Shown in pieces: positions 1 through 6,158 of a stretch of 16,014 bases of DNA. A model generated the notes under the pieces. It worked only from the letters and a program-made list of their open reading frames with translations, was not told where the DNA came from and made no database searches. The stretch lies in NCBI GenBank assembly GCA_016183885.1, contig JACPDS010000076.1, forward strand, positions 1 to 16,014. Reading direction: 5' to 3'. The number at the start of each line of letters is the position of its first letter. Position 1 is the stretch's first letter. The translations under genes were made by a program, and so were the position numbers. The DNA comes from Armatimonadota bacterium (GTDB lineage: Bacteria; Vulcanimicrobiota; JACPDS01).

Positions 1-475
1 TTTCCAAAACAGGGCTTTTTATTAAATCTTCTTCATTTTTTATGGCTAAGATTTTCCAGTTCCTTTTTTTAAGGAGTTCTAAATATACTGGCGGGATTTG
101 AGATAATTTTTTTTTTAGATTTTTGAGAGTTTCGTTCTCAGGGTTTGAATCGGCAGGTAAAAATTCAGCTATGTTAAGGGCGGGGGGAATTTTCTCAAAA
201 GTAGAAACCAGTTCCAAAAGGAATAAAGAAGCCTGGGGGTTTTCTATTTTTTGAAGAGTTTTTTTTATCTCTTGGAAATCATACTGATTGATTGCAGTTT
301 CCGCTTCTTTTAATTTTTCAGCTTCTTTTTTTGCAAATAACTTTTTAAGTTTATTTACTTTTTCGCTGGTTTGATCTTTTGTTTCCGACGGCGCGCCAGC
401 TAACTCTCTTGCTTCTATATAAGCAAGAGAGTTTATATTATTATTATTAAAAGCGCCGGAAATTGGATTGCTCAA
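1..475 (-). CDS. Unrecognised protein (3' end beyond window), probably the C-terminal part of a frameshifted gene
   Basis: A minus-strand frame is open from the left edge to about position 565, and its stop lies outside the window. As a separate gene it would start at a TTG at 473-475, with AGAGG at 486-490 about 10 nt upstream. The product begins LSNPISGAFNNNN and is then charged and helical, with a Lys/Glu-rich stretch (about residues 45-65) that could be a coiled coil. I recognise no family. The same frame is open upstream of the TTG and reads NDYLLYAYKAKIKRGLTN, which joins naturally to the end of the gene at 493-945. One gene broken by a missing base is therefore as likely as, or likelier than, two genes 17 nt apart. 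It belongs to the transcript driven by the promoter at 985-1011. Confidence 0.6.
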   Translation of the reverse strand, partial: MSNPISGAFNNNNINSLAYIEARELAGAPSETKDQTSEKVNKLKKLFAKKEAEKLKEAETAINQYDFQEIKKTLQKIENPQASLFLLELVSTFEKIPPALNIAEFLPADSNPENETLKNLKKKLSQIPPVYLELLKKRNWKILAIKNEEDLIKSPVLE

Positions 476-492
476 ATTAGTTAATCCTCTTT

Positions 493-945
493 TTATTTTG
501 GCTTTATAAGCGTATAGTAGATAATCGTTAAAAACACTAACCAGTCTGTCTTCTCTTCATCTTTATATGCATAGGACAAGCAGGAAGCCTTACCCGCTAT
601 CTCATGTGAGGGGATTTCATGTTCAAGTTTTGCCAGCAATTCTGGATTGGATTCAATTGCTTTTTTGTATTCTTCAGCTAGAGCTGTTGTTTTAGCTTGA
701 AAATTTTTATCTTTTAATATTTCCGCAAATTCCGGGGATTTCTGAATTTCTCCCATTGCTTCCCGCATAGACTGCATTGCTTTCCCGAAAGGTGTAGTAT
801 ATTGGGATTCAAATAATACTTTTTTTGCTCCTTCTGTTTTGTCAGAGGCTGAATCCTTATTGATTTTTTTAGCTTTAGGCTGAGAAATCGCTTGAGCTAA
901 AATATCTTTTGATGGGCCCACTTGACCTGTTTTTTCAATACTCAT
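493..945 (-). CDS. Unrecognised 150-residue soluble protein, probably the N-terminal part of a frameshifted gene
   Basis: The ATG at 945 has a good ribosome site, GGGAGG at 953-958, 7 nt upstream. The product is hydrophilic, without signal peptide or membrane segment: a disordered Lys/Ser-rich front (about 1-45), then amphipathic helices rich in Ala, Glu and Lys. I recognise no family. The last 10-15 residues (TIIYYTLIKPK) are unlike the rest. A shift of -1 at the T5 run (plus-strand A5 near 529-533) would instead give TDWLVFFNDYLLYAYKAKIK, which runs on into the downstream frame. The gene is divergent from 1091-2010 and lies under the poly-C spacer promoter at 985-1011, so its expression may be switchable. 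The coding frame is fairly sure; the function is unknown. Confidence 0.7.
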   Translation of the reverse strand: MSIEKTGQVGPSKDILAQAISQPKAKKINKDSASDKTEGAKKVLFESQYTTPFGKAMQSMREAMGEIQKSPEFAEILKDKNFQAKTTALAEEYKKAIESNPELLAKLEHEIPSHEIAGKASCLSYAYKDEEKTDWLVFLTIIYYTLIKPK

Positions 946-984
946 ATTTTTTCCTCCCTTTATATTTTATTTTTATATACTTAA

Positions 985-1011
985 ATTATATCACGGGGGG
1001 GGGCGAGTCAA
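985..1011 (-). promoter_or_regulatory. Promoter with a nine-C run in the spacer; candidate phase-variable promoter
   Basis: On the minus strand a -35 box TTGACT (1006-1011, one mismatch to consensus) and a perfect -10 box TATAAT (985-990) are separated by 15 nt (991-1005), nine of which are an uninterrupted C run (plus-strand G at 995-1003). The usual sigma-70 spacer is about 17 nt, so gain of one to three C would bring it to the best spacing. Predicted transcription starts near 978, leaving about 33 nt of leader with GGGAGG at 953-958 before the ATG at 945. A G9 tract is striking in so AT-rich an intergenic region. Confidence 0.6.
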
Positions 1012-1090
1012 ATTTTTTTTAGCTAAAATTTAATAATTTTTTAACATTTTTATATTTATTTATTTTCCTTATATATGTTAAGCTAAATCT

Positions 1091-1381
1091 ATGAAAATTA
1101 TGGACTTAACTCCTGCTAAAAATAATTTTAAATCTTATCTTAAAAAGCTTGATGATTATACATTGCCTCGCGAAAGCACTTCTGGCGATTTAGAAGCTAG
1201 TTCATATTTTCAAGCCGGAATTCATGCTTTTCCTATGGGATATGCTCTTTATGGGTTAGGCGGGGGAATAAGTTCAATTGTCTCATCTTCTTTAGGAATC
1301 TTAATAAAAAATAAAACTAATTCTGATAAATTAGGCTTTTTAATAGGAACTTTAAGTGGTAGATTATGGGAGGAGTTTTAG
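1091..1381 (+). CDS. N-terminal part of a glycine-zipper hydrophobic protein (frameshifted)
   Basis: The ATG at 1091 opens a 96-residue frame with no clear Shine-Dalgarno; a second ATG lies at 1100. Residues 1-45 are polar. From about residue 48 the chain is Gly/Ser/Ala-rich and hydrophobic (GYALYGLGGGISSIVSSSLG, then LGFLIGTLSG). The frame ends at TAG 1379-1381 and overlaps the next frame by 16 nt. The frames form one protein if one base is added near 1362 (ggt aga att atg gga), giving SGRIMGGVLGSHAG. That junction matches an internal repeat in the downstream half (ISGAILGGVLAAS), so I treat the two frames as one broken gene. Glycine-zipper segments of this kind pack in membranes and occur in some pore-forming or translocated proteins, but no family is recognised. 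Confidence 0.6.
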   Translation: MKIMDLTPAKNNFKSYLKKLDDYTLPRESTSGDLEASSYFQAGIHAFPMGYALYGLGGGISSIVSSSLGILIKNKTNSDKLGFLIGTLSGRLWEEF

Positions 1382-2010
1382 GAAGCCATGCCGGACCTTT
1401 AGGAATTGCGGGCGCTTTGGTAGAAGGCGGCCTTTTAGGAACATTTACCATGTTTCGGGGGGAGGCTAAATCAATTGTGCGCGACTCAGGCGGCGGAGCG
1501 GTAATGCTTGACGGATTATTTATGCCGGGAGTAAGCAAGGTGGCAGGCGGAATAGCCTCTGCAATTGCCTCAAAATATGCAAATTCTAATAAAAATAAAT
1601 TAATTTTAGGAGCAATAAGCGGAGCAATTCTAGGAGGAGTATTGGCTGCCTCAGGCTTTGTTCCTTTAGGGGCAGGGCTTGGCAGTATAATATGCGCCTT
1701 ATCAGGAGGGCTGGGTCCATTTTTTGGTCCAAGATTCAGCCAGTTTTTTAGAAATTTAAGTCAAGATTGCGGTAAATTATTAGTAAGGGCCGCTGATAAT
1801 TTAAAAATTATTAAGAAAAATCTGCCTGAAAAAACAGTTAATTCTACAGGAGCTTTTCCGGCTTGTTTTTTAAAAGAAGGCATACGAACTTATATTTATT
1901 CTAACGGCTCTTTAGGAGCAATAATTGTTAGCGCTCTTACTGAAACTATAGAGCAAATTCATATTTTTTTAACTTCTAAAGGTTCTCAAAATAAAAGCTG
2001 TATAGAATAA
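1366..2010 (+). CDS. C-terminal part of the glycine-zipper hydrophobic protein (frameshifted)
   Basis: This is a 214-residue frame from ATG 1366, with no convincing ribosome site of its own; a TAG closes the frame at 1360-1362, just upstream. It contains two glycine-zipper hydrophobic blocks, residues 1-30 (MGGVLGSHAGPLGIAG) and about 56-120 (LILGAISGAILGGVLAASG, then PLGAGLGSIICALSGGLG), followed by a more polar tail. Block two repeats the sequence that spans the junction with the frame at 1091-1381. This supports an original single protein of about 306 residues. It ends 47 nt before a strong hairpin terminator shared with the convergent gene at 2103-3056. The product is likely membrane-associated; the biological role is unknown. 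Confidence 0.65.
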   Translation: MGGVLGSHAGPLGIAGALVEGGLLGTFTMFRGEAKSIVRDSGGGAVMLDGLFMPGVSKVAGGIASAIASKYANSNKNKLILGAISGAILGGVLAASGFVPLGAGLGSIICALSGGLGPFFGPRFSQFFRNLSQDCGKLLVRAADNLKIIKKNLPEKTVNSTGAFPACFLKEGIRTYIYSNGSLGAIIVSALTETIEQIHIFLTSKGSQNKSCIE

Positions 2011-2056
2011 AAAGTAATTATTAAAAGTATAAATATGCCGGCTAATCTTTTTTTTT

Positions 2057-2095
2057 AAAAACAAGCTCAAAAAAAAGTCTTTTGAGCTTGTTTTT
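2057..2095. terminator. Bidirectional intrinsic terminator
   Basis: A perfect 16-bp stem (2057-2072 with 2080-2095) has a 7-nt loop. The core is CAAGCTC/GAGCTTG, flanked by A-runs and T-runs, so each strand ends the hairpin in a T tract. It lies between convergent genes (stop at 2010 plus, stop at 2103 minus) and can serve both. Confidence 0.9.
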
Positions 2096-2102
2096 AACTT
2101 GT

Positions 2103-3056
2103 TTAGCGGTTATAAGCTTTCATTACAGTTGGCTCTATTAATTTCCCCGGTTTTTGAGAATCTGGAATAAGGTATCTATCTTGAAGAGGAGTAAAGCTTA
2201 CTCGAGGAGATTTTTGCCATTTAAGGTCAGGAGTAAAAATAACAGCTTGACGCGATTTTTTAGGGTCAGTAGAAATATGTTCAAGAATGGTGCAGGTTTC
2301 CGATAAACTTCCTAAATTTCGTCTATGCTTAGTATAAACTTCCTTCCAGCCTTTTTTCCCATCTAAACTTACTTTTTGGATAATTACTTCTTCTATTCCA
2401 GTTTCAGGATTTTTTTTGCGGCTTAATATTTCTACCGTCCCTTTTCCGCCATTTGGATCTGGCATTCTTGAAACTTTCGGATTATCTCTAACAAAGTCAA
2501 AAACAAGTTCGCTTTTATAAACTATTCTTTGAGGATCTTCATATTTCTCTTTAATTACAGGTTTTAGAGGATCTTTTTTTATTATAAACATACCATTTTT
2601 GGCTTTTTTTAAACTTAGCTGAGGAAGATTTTTAGCGCGCATTAATTTACTTTCAGTTCCTGCATAATTAGTAACTACATCAACTACTTTAGACTCCCCT
2701 TTTCCATTAATAAACTGCTTAGAAATAGAATTTTCTCCGCTTAATCTACCCATTACACCTTGATATTTATTTCCTTTTGTATAAAGACTTTGCCAGGCAT
2801 CTTTTTCGTTTTTAGCTTCTTTACTAACTATAAAACTTCTGGGGATAGGTTTTAAGCTGTTGCTGTCTCTTTCTTTTTCTAAAACCTTAATTTGTAAAGT
2901 TCCTTTTGTTCCAATTAACTCTCCGGGAATTTCTTTAGCTTCCGGGTTTTCGGTTAGATAACGTCTAATTTTATAATATTCTCTGGAAATTCTTAAAGCA
3001 TTTTGATCATCGATATTTCCTTTGATTTGAGAATTTGGATTAAGCGTATTAGACAT
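2103..3056 (-). CDS. Unrecognised 317-residue protein made of two diverged repeats
   Basis: The ATG at 3056 has AGGAGG about 8 nt upstream, so the start is sure. The protein is basic and soluble with no signal peptide or membrane segment. It contains two copies of one domain: residues about 33-111 (YLTENP, KGTLQI, W..LYTKGNK, GRLSGENSI) and about 188-257 (FVRDNP, KGTVEI, W.EVYTKHRR, GSLSETCTI). Shared positions include NP, KGT-hydrophobic-acidic-I, Trp, YTK, and G-LS-I. Each copy is followed by a less similar beta-rich tail (about 120-160 and 267-300). The repeat is old, since identity is low. I know no family with this pattern. The gene has its own promoter region, divergent from 3252-3872, with an inverted repeat at 3098-3119, and ends at the shared terminator. 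Confidence 0.85.
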   Translation of the reverse strand: MSNTLNPNSQIKGNIDDQNALRISREYYKIRRYLTENPEAKEIPGELIGTKGTLQIKVLEKERDSNSLKPIPRSFIVSKEAKNEKDAWQSLYTKGNKYQGVMGRLSGENSISKQFINGKGESKVVDVVTNYAGTESKLMRAKNLPQLSLKKAKNGMFIIKKDPLKPVIKEKYEDPQRIVYKSELVFDFVRDNPKVSRMPDPNGGKGTVEILSRKKNPETGIEEVIIQKVSLDGKKGWKEVYTKHRRNLGSLSETCTILEHISTDPKKSRQAVIFTPDLKWQKSPRVSFTPLQDRYLIPDSQKPGKLIEPTVMKAYNR

Positions 3057-3097
3057 TTTATAAACCTCCTAAAAATTTTATTTTAATCAATATTTGC

Positions 3098-3119
3098 TGA
3101 TTCAAATTTATATGAATCA
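3098..3119. promoter_or_regulatory. Inverted repeat upstream of the repeat-domain gene (possible operator)
   Basis: TGATTCA (3098-3104) and TGAATCA (3113-3119) form a perfect 7-bp inverted repeat with an 8-nt AT-only spacer. It lies about 40 nt upstream of the ATG at 3056. On the minus strand TATAAA sits inside the spacer, so a protein bound here could cover a -10 box; it could also be a leader hairpin. No regulator is known. Confidence 0.35.
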
Positions 3120-3128
3120 CAATTTAAT

Positions 3129-3262
3129 TTTACCGACAAAAAAAAATAAAGTAAAGTCTTATTTATTAACAAAATGTTAAATATTTGTAAAAAAAATGTT
3201 AATTTCATTAATTTTGTTAATTTTTAACTTAGCTTATTTACAATTTTAAATTTGTCGGTAAA
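3129..3262. repeat. 12-bp inverted repeat bracketing a divergent intergenic region
   Basis: The arms at 3129-3140 and 3251-3262 (right arm TTTGTCGGTAAA) are perfect inverted copies 110 nt apart, in an AT-only surrounding where the CGG/CCG cores stand out. The right arm overlaps the TTG start proposed for 3252-3872. Between them are several TGTTAA half-sites, including TTAACA-AAA-TGTTAA. It could be a paired operator or the ends of a tiny mobile element (134 bp, with TA just outside CCGACAAA/TTTGTCGG). Confidence 0.4.
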
Positions 3263-3872
3263 TAATAATATGCGGATTGATAACTTTAATTTAAATTTAA
3301 ATAAGGCAATTAAATTTTTAGGGAATTCTTCTAAAAGAATTTTAAATTTTAAAGAAGAAAAATATATTAATGAAGCTTTTTCTTCTTTGCCTTTAAGAGA
3401 ATTGGGCTACCTTAATGAGCAAAGTCAAATAATGGATTTACTTAATAAAGGACAAATTAAAGTAGATTCATTTTTAATTAAAAACGGAGACCTTGGCAAT
3501 TTAAAATTTGAAGGCGGAAAAAACGTAATTTATTTAAACCCGAATCTTTTTAACGAAGAAAGCGTAAAACAAGCGCCTTCTAATACTCTCTTGGGGAAAC
3601 GCCAAATCTTTGAAAGAGCGGTTCAAATTGTTTCTGTTTTAATTCATGAAAATTGCCATTTAAATCAAGGATTAATCATAAAAGTTAAGGCTAACATAAC
3701 TGGAAATTTTAAAAAATTAGAAAATCCAGCCTGGAATGAAGAAATAAATTTTCTTTTAAAATTAAAAAAGAAATATCAAAAGCAGGCCTCTCAAAAACAA
3801 TTGGAAATTAATTATCTAAAAGAAAGAACCGAAACCCGTTATAAAGAAGCGCAAGGTTACGATTATCTTTAG
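3252..3872 (+). CDS. Putative zinc metallopeptidase with HENCH motif
   Basis: This is a 206-residue protein read from TTG 3252; an ATG at 3270 (MRIDNFN) is an equally good start, and neither has a clear ribosome site. Residues 127-138 read VSVLIHENCHLN, a hydrophobic helix carrying HExxH (132-136), the zinc-binding and catalytic signature of many metallopeptidases. A third ligand could be a Glu in the C-terminal helix (residues 191-206, ETRYKEAQGYDYL), a layout seen in gluzincin-like families where E-A-x-x-Y follows. No signal peptide is seen. The N-terminal 110 residues show no known domain. It lies 52 nt upstream of the C11 protease gene on the same strand. The enzymatic call rests on the motif only. 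Confidence 0.6.
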   Translation: MSVNNNMRIDNFNLNLNKAIKFLGNSSKRILNFKEEKYINEAFSSLPLRELGYLNEQSQIMDLLNKGQIKVDSFLIKNGDLGNLKFEGGKNVIYLNPNLFNEESVKQAPSNTLLGKRQIFERAVQIVSVLIHENCHLNQGLIIKVKANITGNFKKLENPAWNEEINFLLKLKKKYQKQASQKQLEINYLKERTETRYKEAQGYDYL

Positions 3873-3924
3873 TGTCTATAAGCTTAAAAGGAATCCTCAA
3901 TAAAACCGCCGAAATTCTTAATTC

Positions 3925-4452
3925 ATGCGGAAATTTTTTTCATTTTTTTTAATTTTATTTTTTATATTATTTATTTATCCCCTTAAAGGGGAAGAAGATT
4001 ATTCATTAGAAAATAGCCCCTCTTTAAATCCTAAAAATCAAGGCATAGCGGCAAAGGTCAGTTTTATAATCAATAACCGGGAACAAATAATTTATTCTAA
4101 TCAGGAAGGTTATTTTTATTTAGAAATTAATCAAAAAATCCCTTCTAAAATTGAAGCTATTATTAATTATAAAGATAAAATATTAAAAACTTATTTATAT
4201 ATTTTAGAAATATCGGAAAATATTCCTAAATTTCCTAAAGCTAAATGGTGTATTTTAACTCATTTAGATGGAAATAGTAATTTAGAAAGTTATCTTAAAG
4301 CTAATTTAGCCGATTTAGAAAAAGAAGGCTCTGAGGCTAAAATTAATTTAATGGCTTTATTTTTAAGAAAATTTCCTCATAAAAGCGCGGATTTATTATA
4401 TTTAAGGGGTAAAGAGCAAGTTCCGGCAATATTAAGGGAAGAATTTTTTTAG
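3925..4452 (+). CDS. Clostripain-family (C11) cysteine protease, N-terminal part (frameshifted)
   Basis: The ATG at 3925 opens with a signal peptide (MRKFFSFFLILFFILF, cleavage near residue 22), so the product is exported. A small beta-rich domain (about 35-90) follows, then the family start motif AKWCILTHLDGNSNLE, matching the usual KW-x-hydrophobic-DGDNNLE of C11 peptidases. The frame stops at TAG 4450-4452, directly after a T7 run (gaa ttt ttt tag). With one more T the reading continues into the next frame as EEFFLAENEFFPEQIPKYS, which holds the catalytic residues. As it stands this fragment would lack the active site. It is either a pseudogene, a phase-variable gene switched off at T7, a slippage-rescued gene, or a sequencing error. 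Confidence 0.75.
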   Translation: MRKFFSFFLILFFILFIYPLKGEEDYSLENSPSLNPKNQGIAAKVSFIINNREQIIYSNQEGYFYLEINQKIPSKIEAIINYKDKILKTYLYILEISENIPKFPKAKWCILTHLDGNSNLESYLKANLADLEKEGSEAKINLMALFLRKFPHKSADLLYLRGKEQVPAILREEFF

Positions 4453-5375
4453 CGGAAAATGAATTCTTCCCGGAACAAATCCCTAAATACAGCTTAATTT
4501 TAAAACATTATGAAAAATTAAATCCTCAAGAAAATCTAGCTGATTTTCTTAAAATTGCTTTTGAATATTTTCCCGGCGAATATTATCTCTTAAATATTAG
4601 CGCTCATGGAAATGGATATAAAAGCCTCGGGTTTCTAAATAAAAATTTTTTATTTGAACTTAAAAAAATTTTAAAGACCGAAAAAGAAAAAATTGATATA
4701 CTCGGCTTTGACGCTTGTCTAATGGGTATGACGGAAATAGCTTATGAATTTAAAGATTTAATGAATCCTCCGGGAATTTTAATCGCCTCTCCTGAAAGTT
4801 CTGCGGCTGAAGGCTGGCCTTATAGAGAGATTATTAAATTTTTAAAAAATCATCCTGATTTAAATCCTCTCCAGCTATCGGAAAATATTCTTACTCAATA
4901 CATTAAATTTTATACTATCAAAGGTTATCAAAATGAAATTATGGCAGTTTTAAATCTTTATTATATGCGGGAATTAGCTGAAAAAATGGAGAGTTTTTCT
5001 CAAGAAATTTTAAGAATTTATAAAATATATAAGCCTGACATAAAAAATATCCGCAAAAACAGTTTAACTTATTATGAACCAAATTTTATAGATTTAGCGG
5101 ATTTTGCAAATAAAATAATTCTAGCCGATTTAAATCCATCCATTACTAAACGCGCGCTTGATTTAAAAGAAACTATAAATAAAGTAGTTTTATTAAAAGG
5201 ATATACCGGCGGAAAAATTAAGGAAAGCGGTGGAATTTCCATTTTCTTCCCCATGGTTAATTCTAAAGAAAAAACATGGGAAGATTTATCTGAGAATTCT
5301 TATCAAGATTTAACTTTTCTATCTCAGGGGGCTTCTCCAAGCTGGTATAATTTTATTAAGGAGTTTAATAAATAA
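4449..5375 (+). CDS. Clostripain-family (C11) cysteine protease, catalytic part (frameshifted)
   Basis: The frame is open from the T7/TAG junction to TAA 5373-5375. The only ATG codons are internal (from 4722), so it has no start of its own. The C11 motifs are all present: ISAHGNG with the catalytic His, GFDACLMGMTEIAYEF with the catalytic Cys, and SPESSAAEGWPY after it. Members cleave after basic residues, are secreted or periplasmic, and many mature by self-cleavage. The His-Cys pair and spacing look intact, so inactivation, if real, comes only from the frame break upstream. A start at 4722 would exclude both the His and the DAC motif. The stop codon directly abuts the ATG of the LptA-like gene at 5376, suggesting coupled translation. 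Confidence 0.75.
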   Translation, partial: LAENEFFPEQIPKYSLILKHYEKLNPQENLADFLKIAFEYFPGEYYLLNISAHGNGYKSLGFLNKNFLFELKKILKTEKEKIDILGFDACLMGMTEIAYEFKDLMNPPGILIASPESSAAEGWPYREIIKFLKNHPDLNPLQLSENILTQYIKFYTIKGYQNEIMAVLNLYYMRELAEKMESFSQEILRIYKIYKPDIKNIRKNSLTYYEPNFIDLADFANKIILADLNPSITKRALDLKETINKVVLLKGYTGGKIKESGGISIFFPMVNSKEKTWEDLSENSYQDLTFLSQGASPSWYNFIKEFNK

Positions 5376-5684
5376 ATGATTAATCTTTTAAAAACGCTTC
5401 TTTTAAGCTTAATTTTATTATTATGTTTATTTACTAATTTTGCTTTTGCCAAAAATTTAAAAGAAGAAAAAAAATATGAGATTTTAATTAATGCTAAAAG
5501 CATGCAATATGATGAAAAAAAACAACTTTTAAATTTAGAAAATCCCCGATTTACTTATAAAGATATTATAATTACCGCTCCTTATGCAGAATATGATTAT
5601 AAAAAAAATATAGGGAATCTAACTGGGGGAATAAAAATTACCCAGCCGGAAACAATTTTAACCGCAAAAGAAATGAACTACTAA
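5376..5684 (+). CDS. LptA/OstA-like periplasmic protein, N-terminal part (frameshifted)
   Basis: The ATG at 5376 follows the stop of the protease gene with no gap. Residues 1-25 are a signal peptide ending in FAFA, and the mature chain follows. It has the beta-strand repeat pattern of the OstA/LptA N-terminal domain: NAKSMQYDEKKQLLNLENP, then ITAPYAEYDYKKNIGNLTGG, then TILTAKEMNY. LptA-type proteins form a beta-jellyroll bridge that carries lipopolysaccharide to the outer membrane. In candidate phyla the same fold occurs in related envelope proteins, so the substrate is uncertain. The frame ends at TAA 5682-5684 and resumes one base on, so this is the first part of a protein of about 220 residues. 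Confidence 0.7.
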   Translation: MINLLKTLLLSLILLLCLFTNFAFAKNLKEEKKYEILINAKSMQYDEKKQLLNLENPRFTYKDIIITAPYAEYDYKKNIGNLTGGIKITQPETILTAKEMNY

Positions 5685-6036
5685 AGGACTTAAAAATAAA
5701 AAAGAACTTGTTAAAGAAAAACAAGCGCCTCTAACTTTAAGCTGTGAAGAAATGGAATTTTTTTGGGAAAAACAAGAAATTTTTGCTTCAAAAAATGTTA
5801 AAATTAAACAAAAAAACAAACGTATTTTTTGCAATCAAGCCCATTATAAACAAAAAAAAGATTTTATTCATTTAATTGGAAATGTAAATATCGAACAAGA
5901 AAAAGATAATTGGATCAGCGCCGATGAAGCTTATATGTACTTAACAGAAGAAACTGTAAAGGCAGAAGGGAATGTTCAGGGCAAACTGCTTATCAAAGAA
6001 GAAAGCGGCAAAGAATCTAAAGAAGAATCTGAATAG
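5683..6036 (+). CDS. LptA/OstA-like periplasmic protein, C-terminal part (frameshifted)
   Basis: The frame is open from 5677 to TAG 6034-6036; the first ATG is 5752 and has no ribosome site. It continues the beta repeat pattern: LSCEEMEFFWEKQEIFASKN, KRIFCNQAHYKQKKD, IHLIGNVNIEQ, then WISADEAYMYLTEETVKAEG. Matching of strand periodicity on both sides of 5684 argues for one gene with one extra base (or two lost) between 5677 and 5684. The C-terminal tail is Lys/Glu/Ser-rich. The presence of such a gene supports a two-membrane envelope. No lptB, lptC or kdsC neighbour is visible here, so a role in classic LPS export is only inferred. Confidence 0.65.
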   Translation, partial: KGLKNKKELVKEKQAPLTLSCEEMEFFWEKQEIFASKNVKIKQKNKRIFCNQAHYKQKKDFIHLIGNVNIEQEKDNWISADEAYMYLTEETVKAEGNVQGKLLIKEESGKESKEESE

Positions 6037-6064
6037 TTAAAAAATAAGTAAAACGGGTTTGATT

Positions 6065-6138
6065 TGTAGGGGTTCAATTTATTGAACCCGCTTAAGCCAG
6101 CAAGGTTAAAAAGGAATTTTTTGGACAACCCCCCTACA
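6065..6138. repeat. Small palindromic element with 8-bp terminal inverted repeats
   Basis: The ends are TGTAGGGG (6065-6072) and CCCCTACA (6131-6138). Inside is a perfect hairpin, GGGTTCAAT-TT-ATTGAACCC (6070-6089), followed by TTTTTTGGACAACCCC. The latter block recurs near 15725-15739 (TTTTTGGACAGCCCC). It fits a short REP-like or MITE-like non-coding repeat and lies between the LptA-like gene and the PTS gene. Confidence 0.6.
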
Positions 6139-6158
6139 GCTAACATAAGGGGATGTAA

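Noticed and set aside
1376..1382. T4 run (gag ttt tag) as the slip site joining the two glycine-rich frames
   Set aside because: It would give WEEFLGSHAG, whereas the internal repeat requires IMGGVLG, placing the break about 15 nt upstream.
1317..1538. Minus-strand open frame of 73 codons, Pro-rich
   Set aside because: Antisense to the glycine-rich gene; its prolines are the complement of Gly codons.
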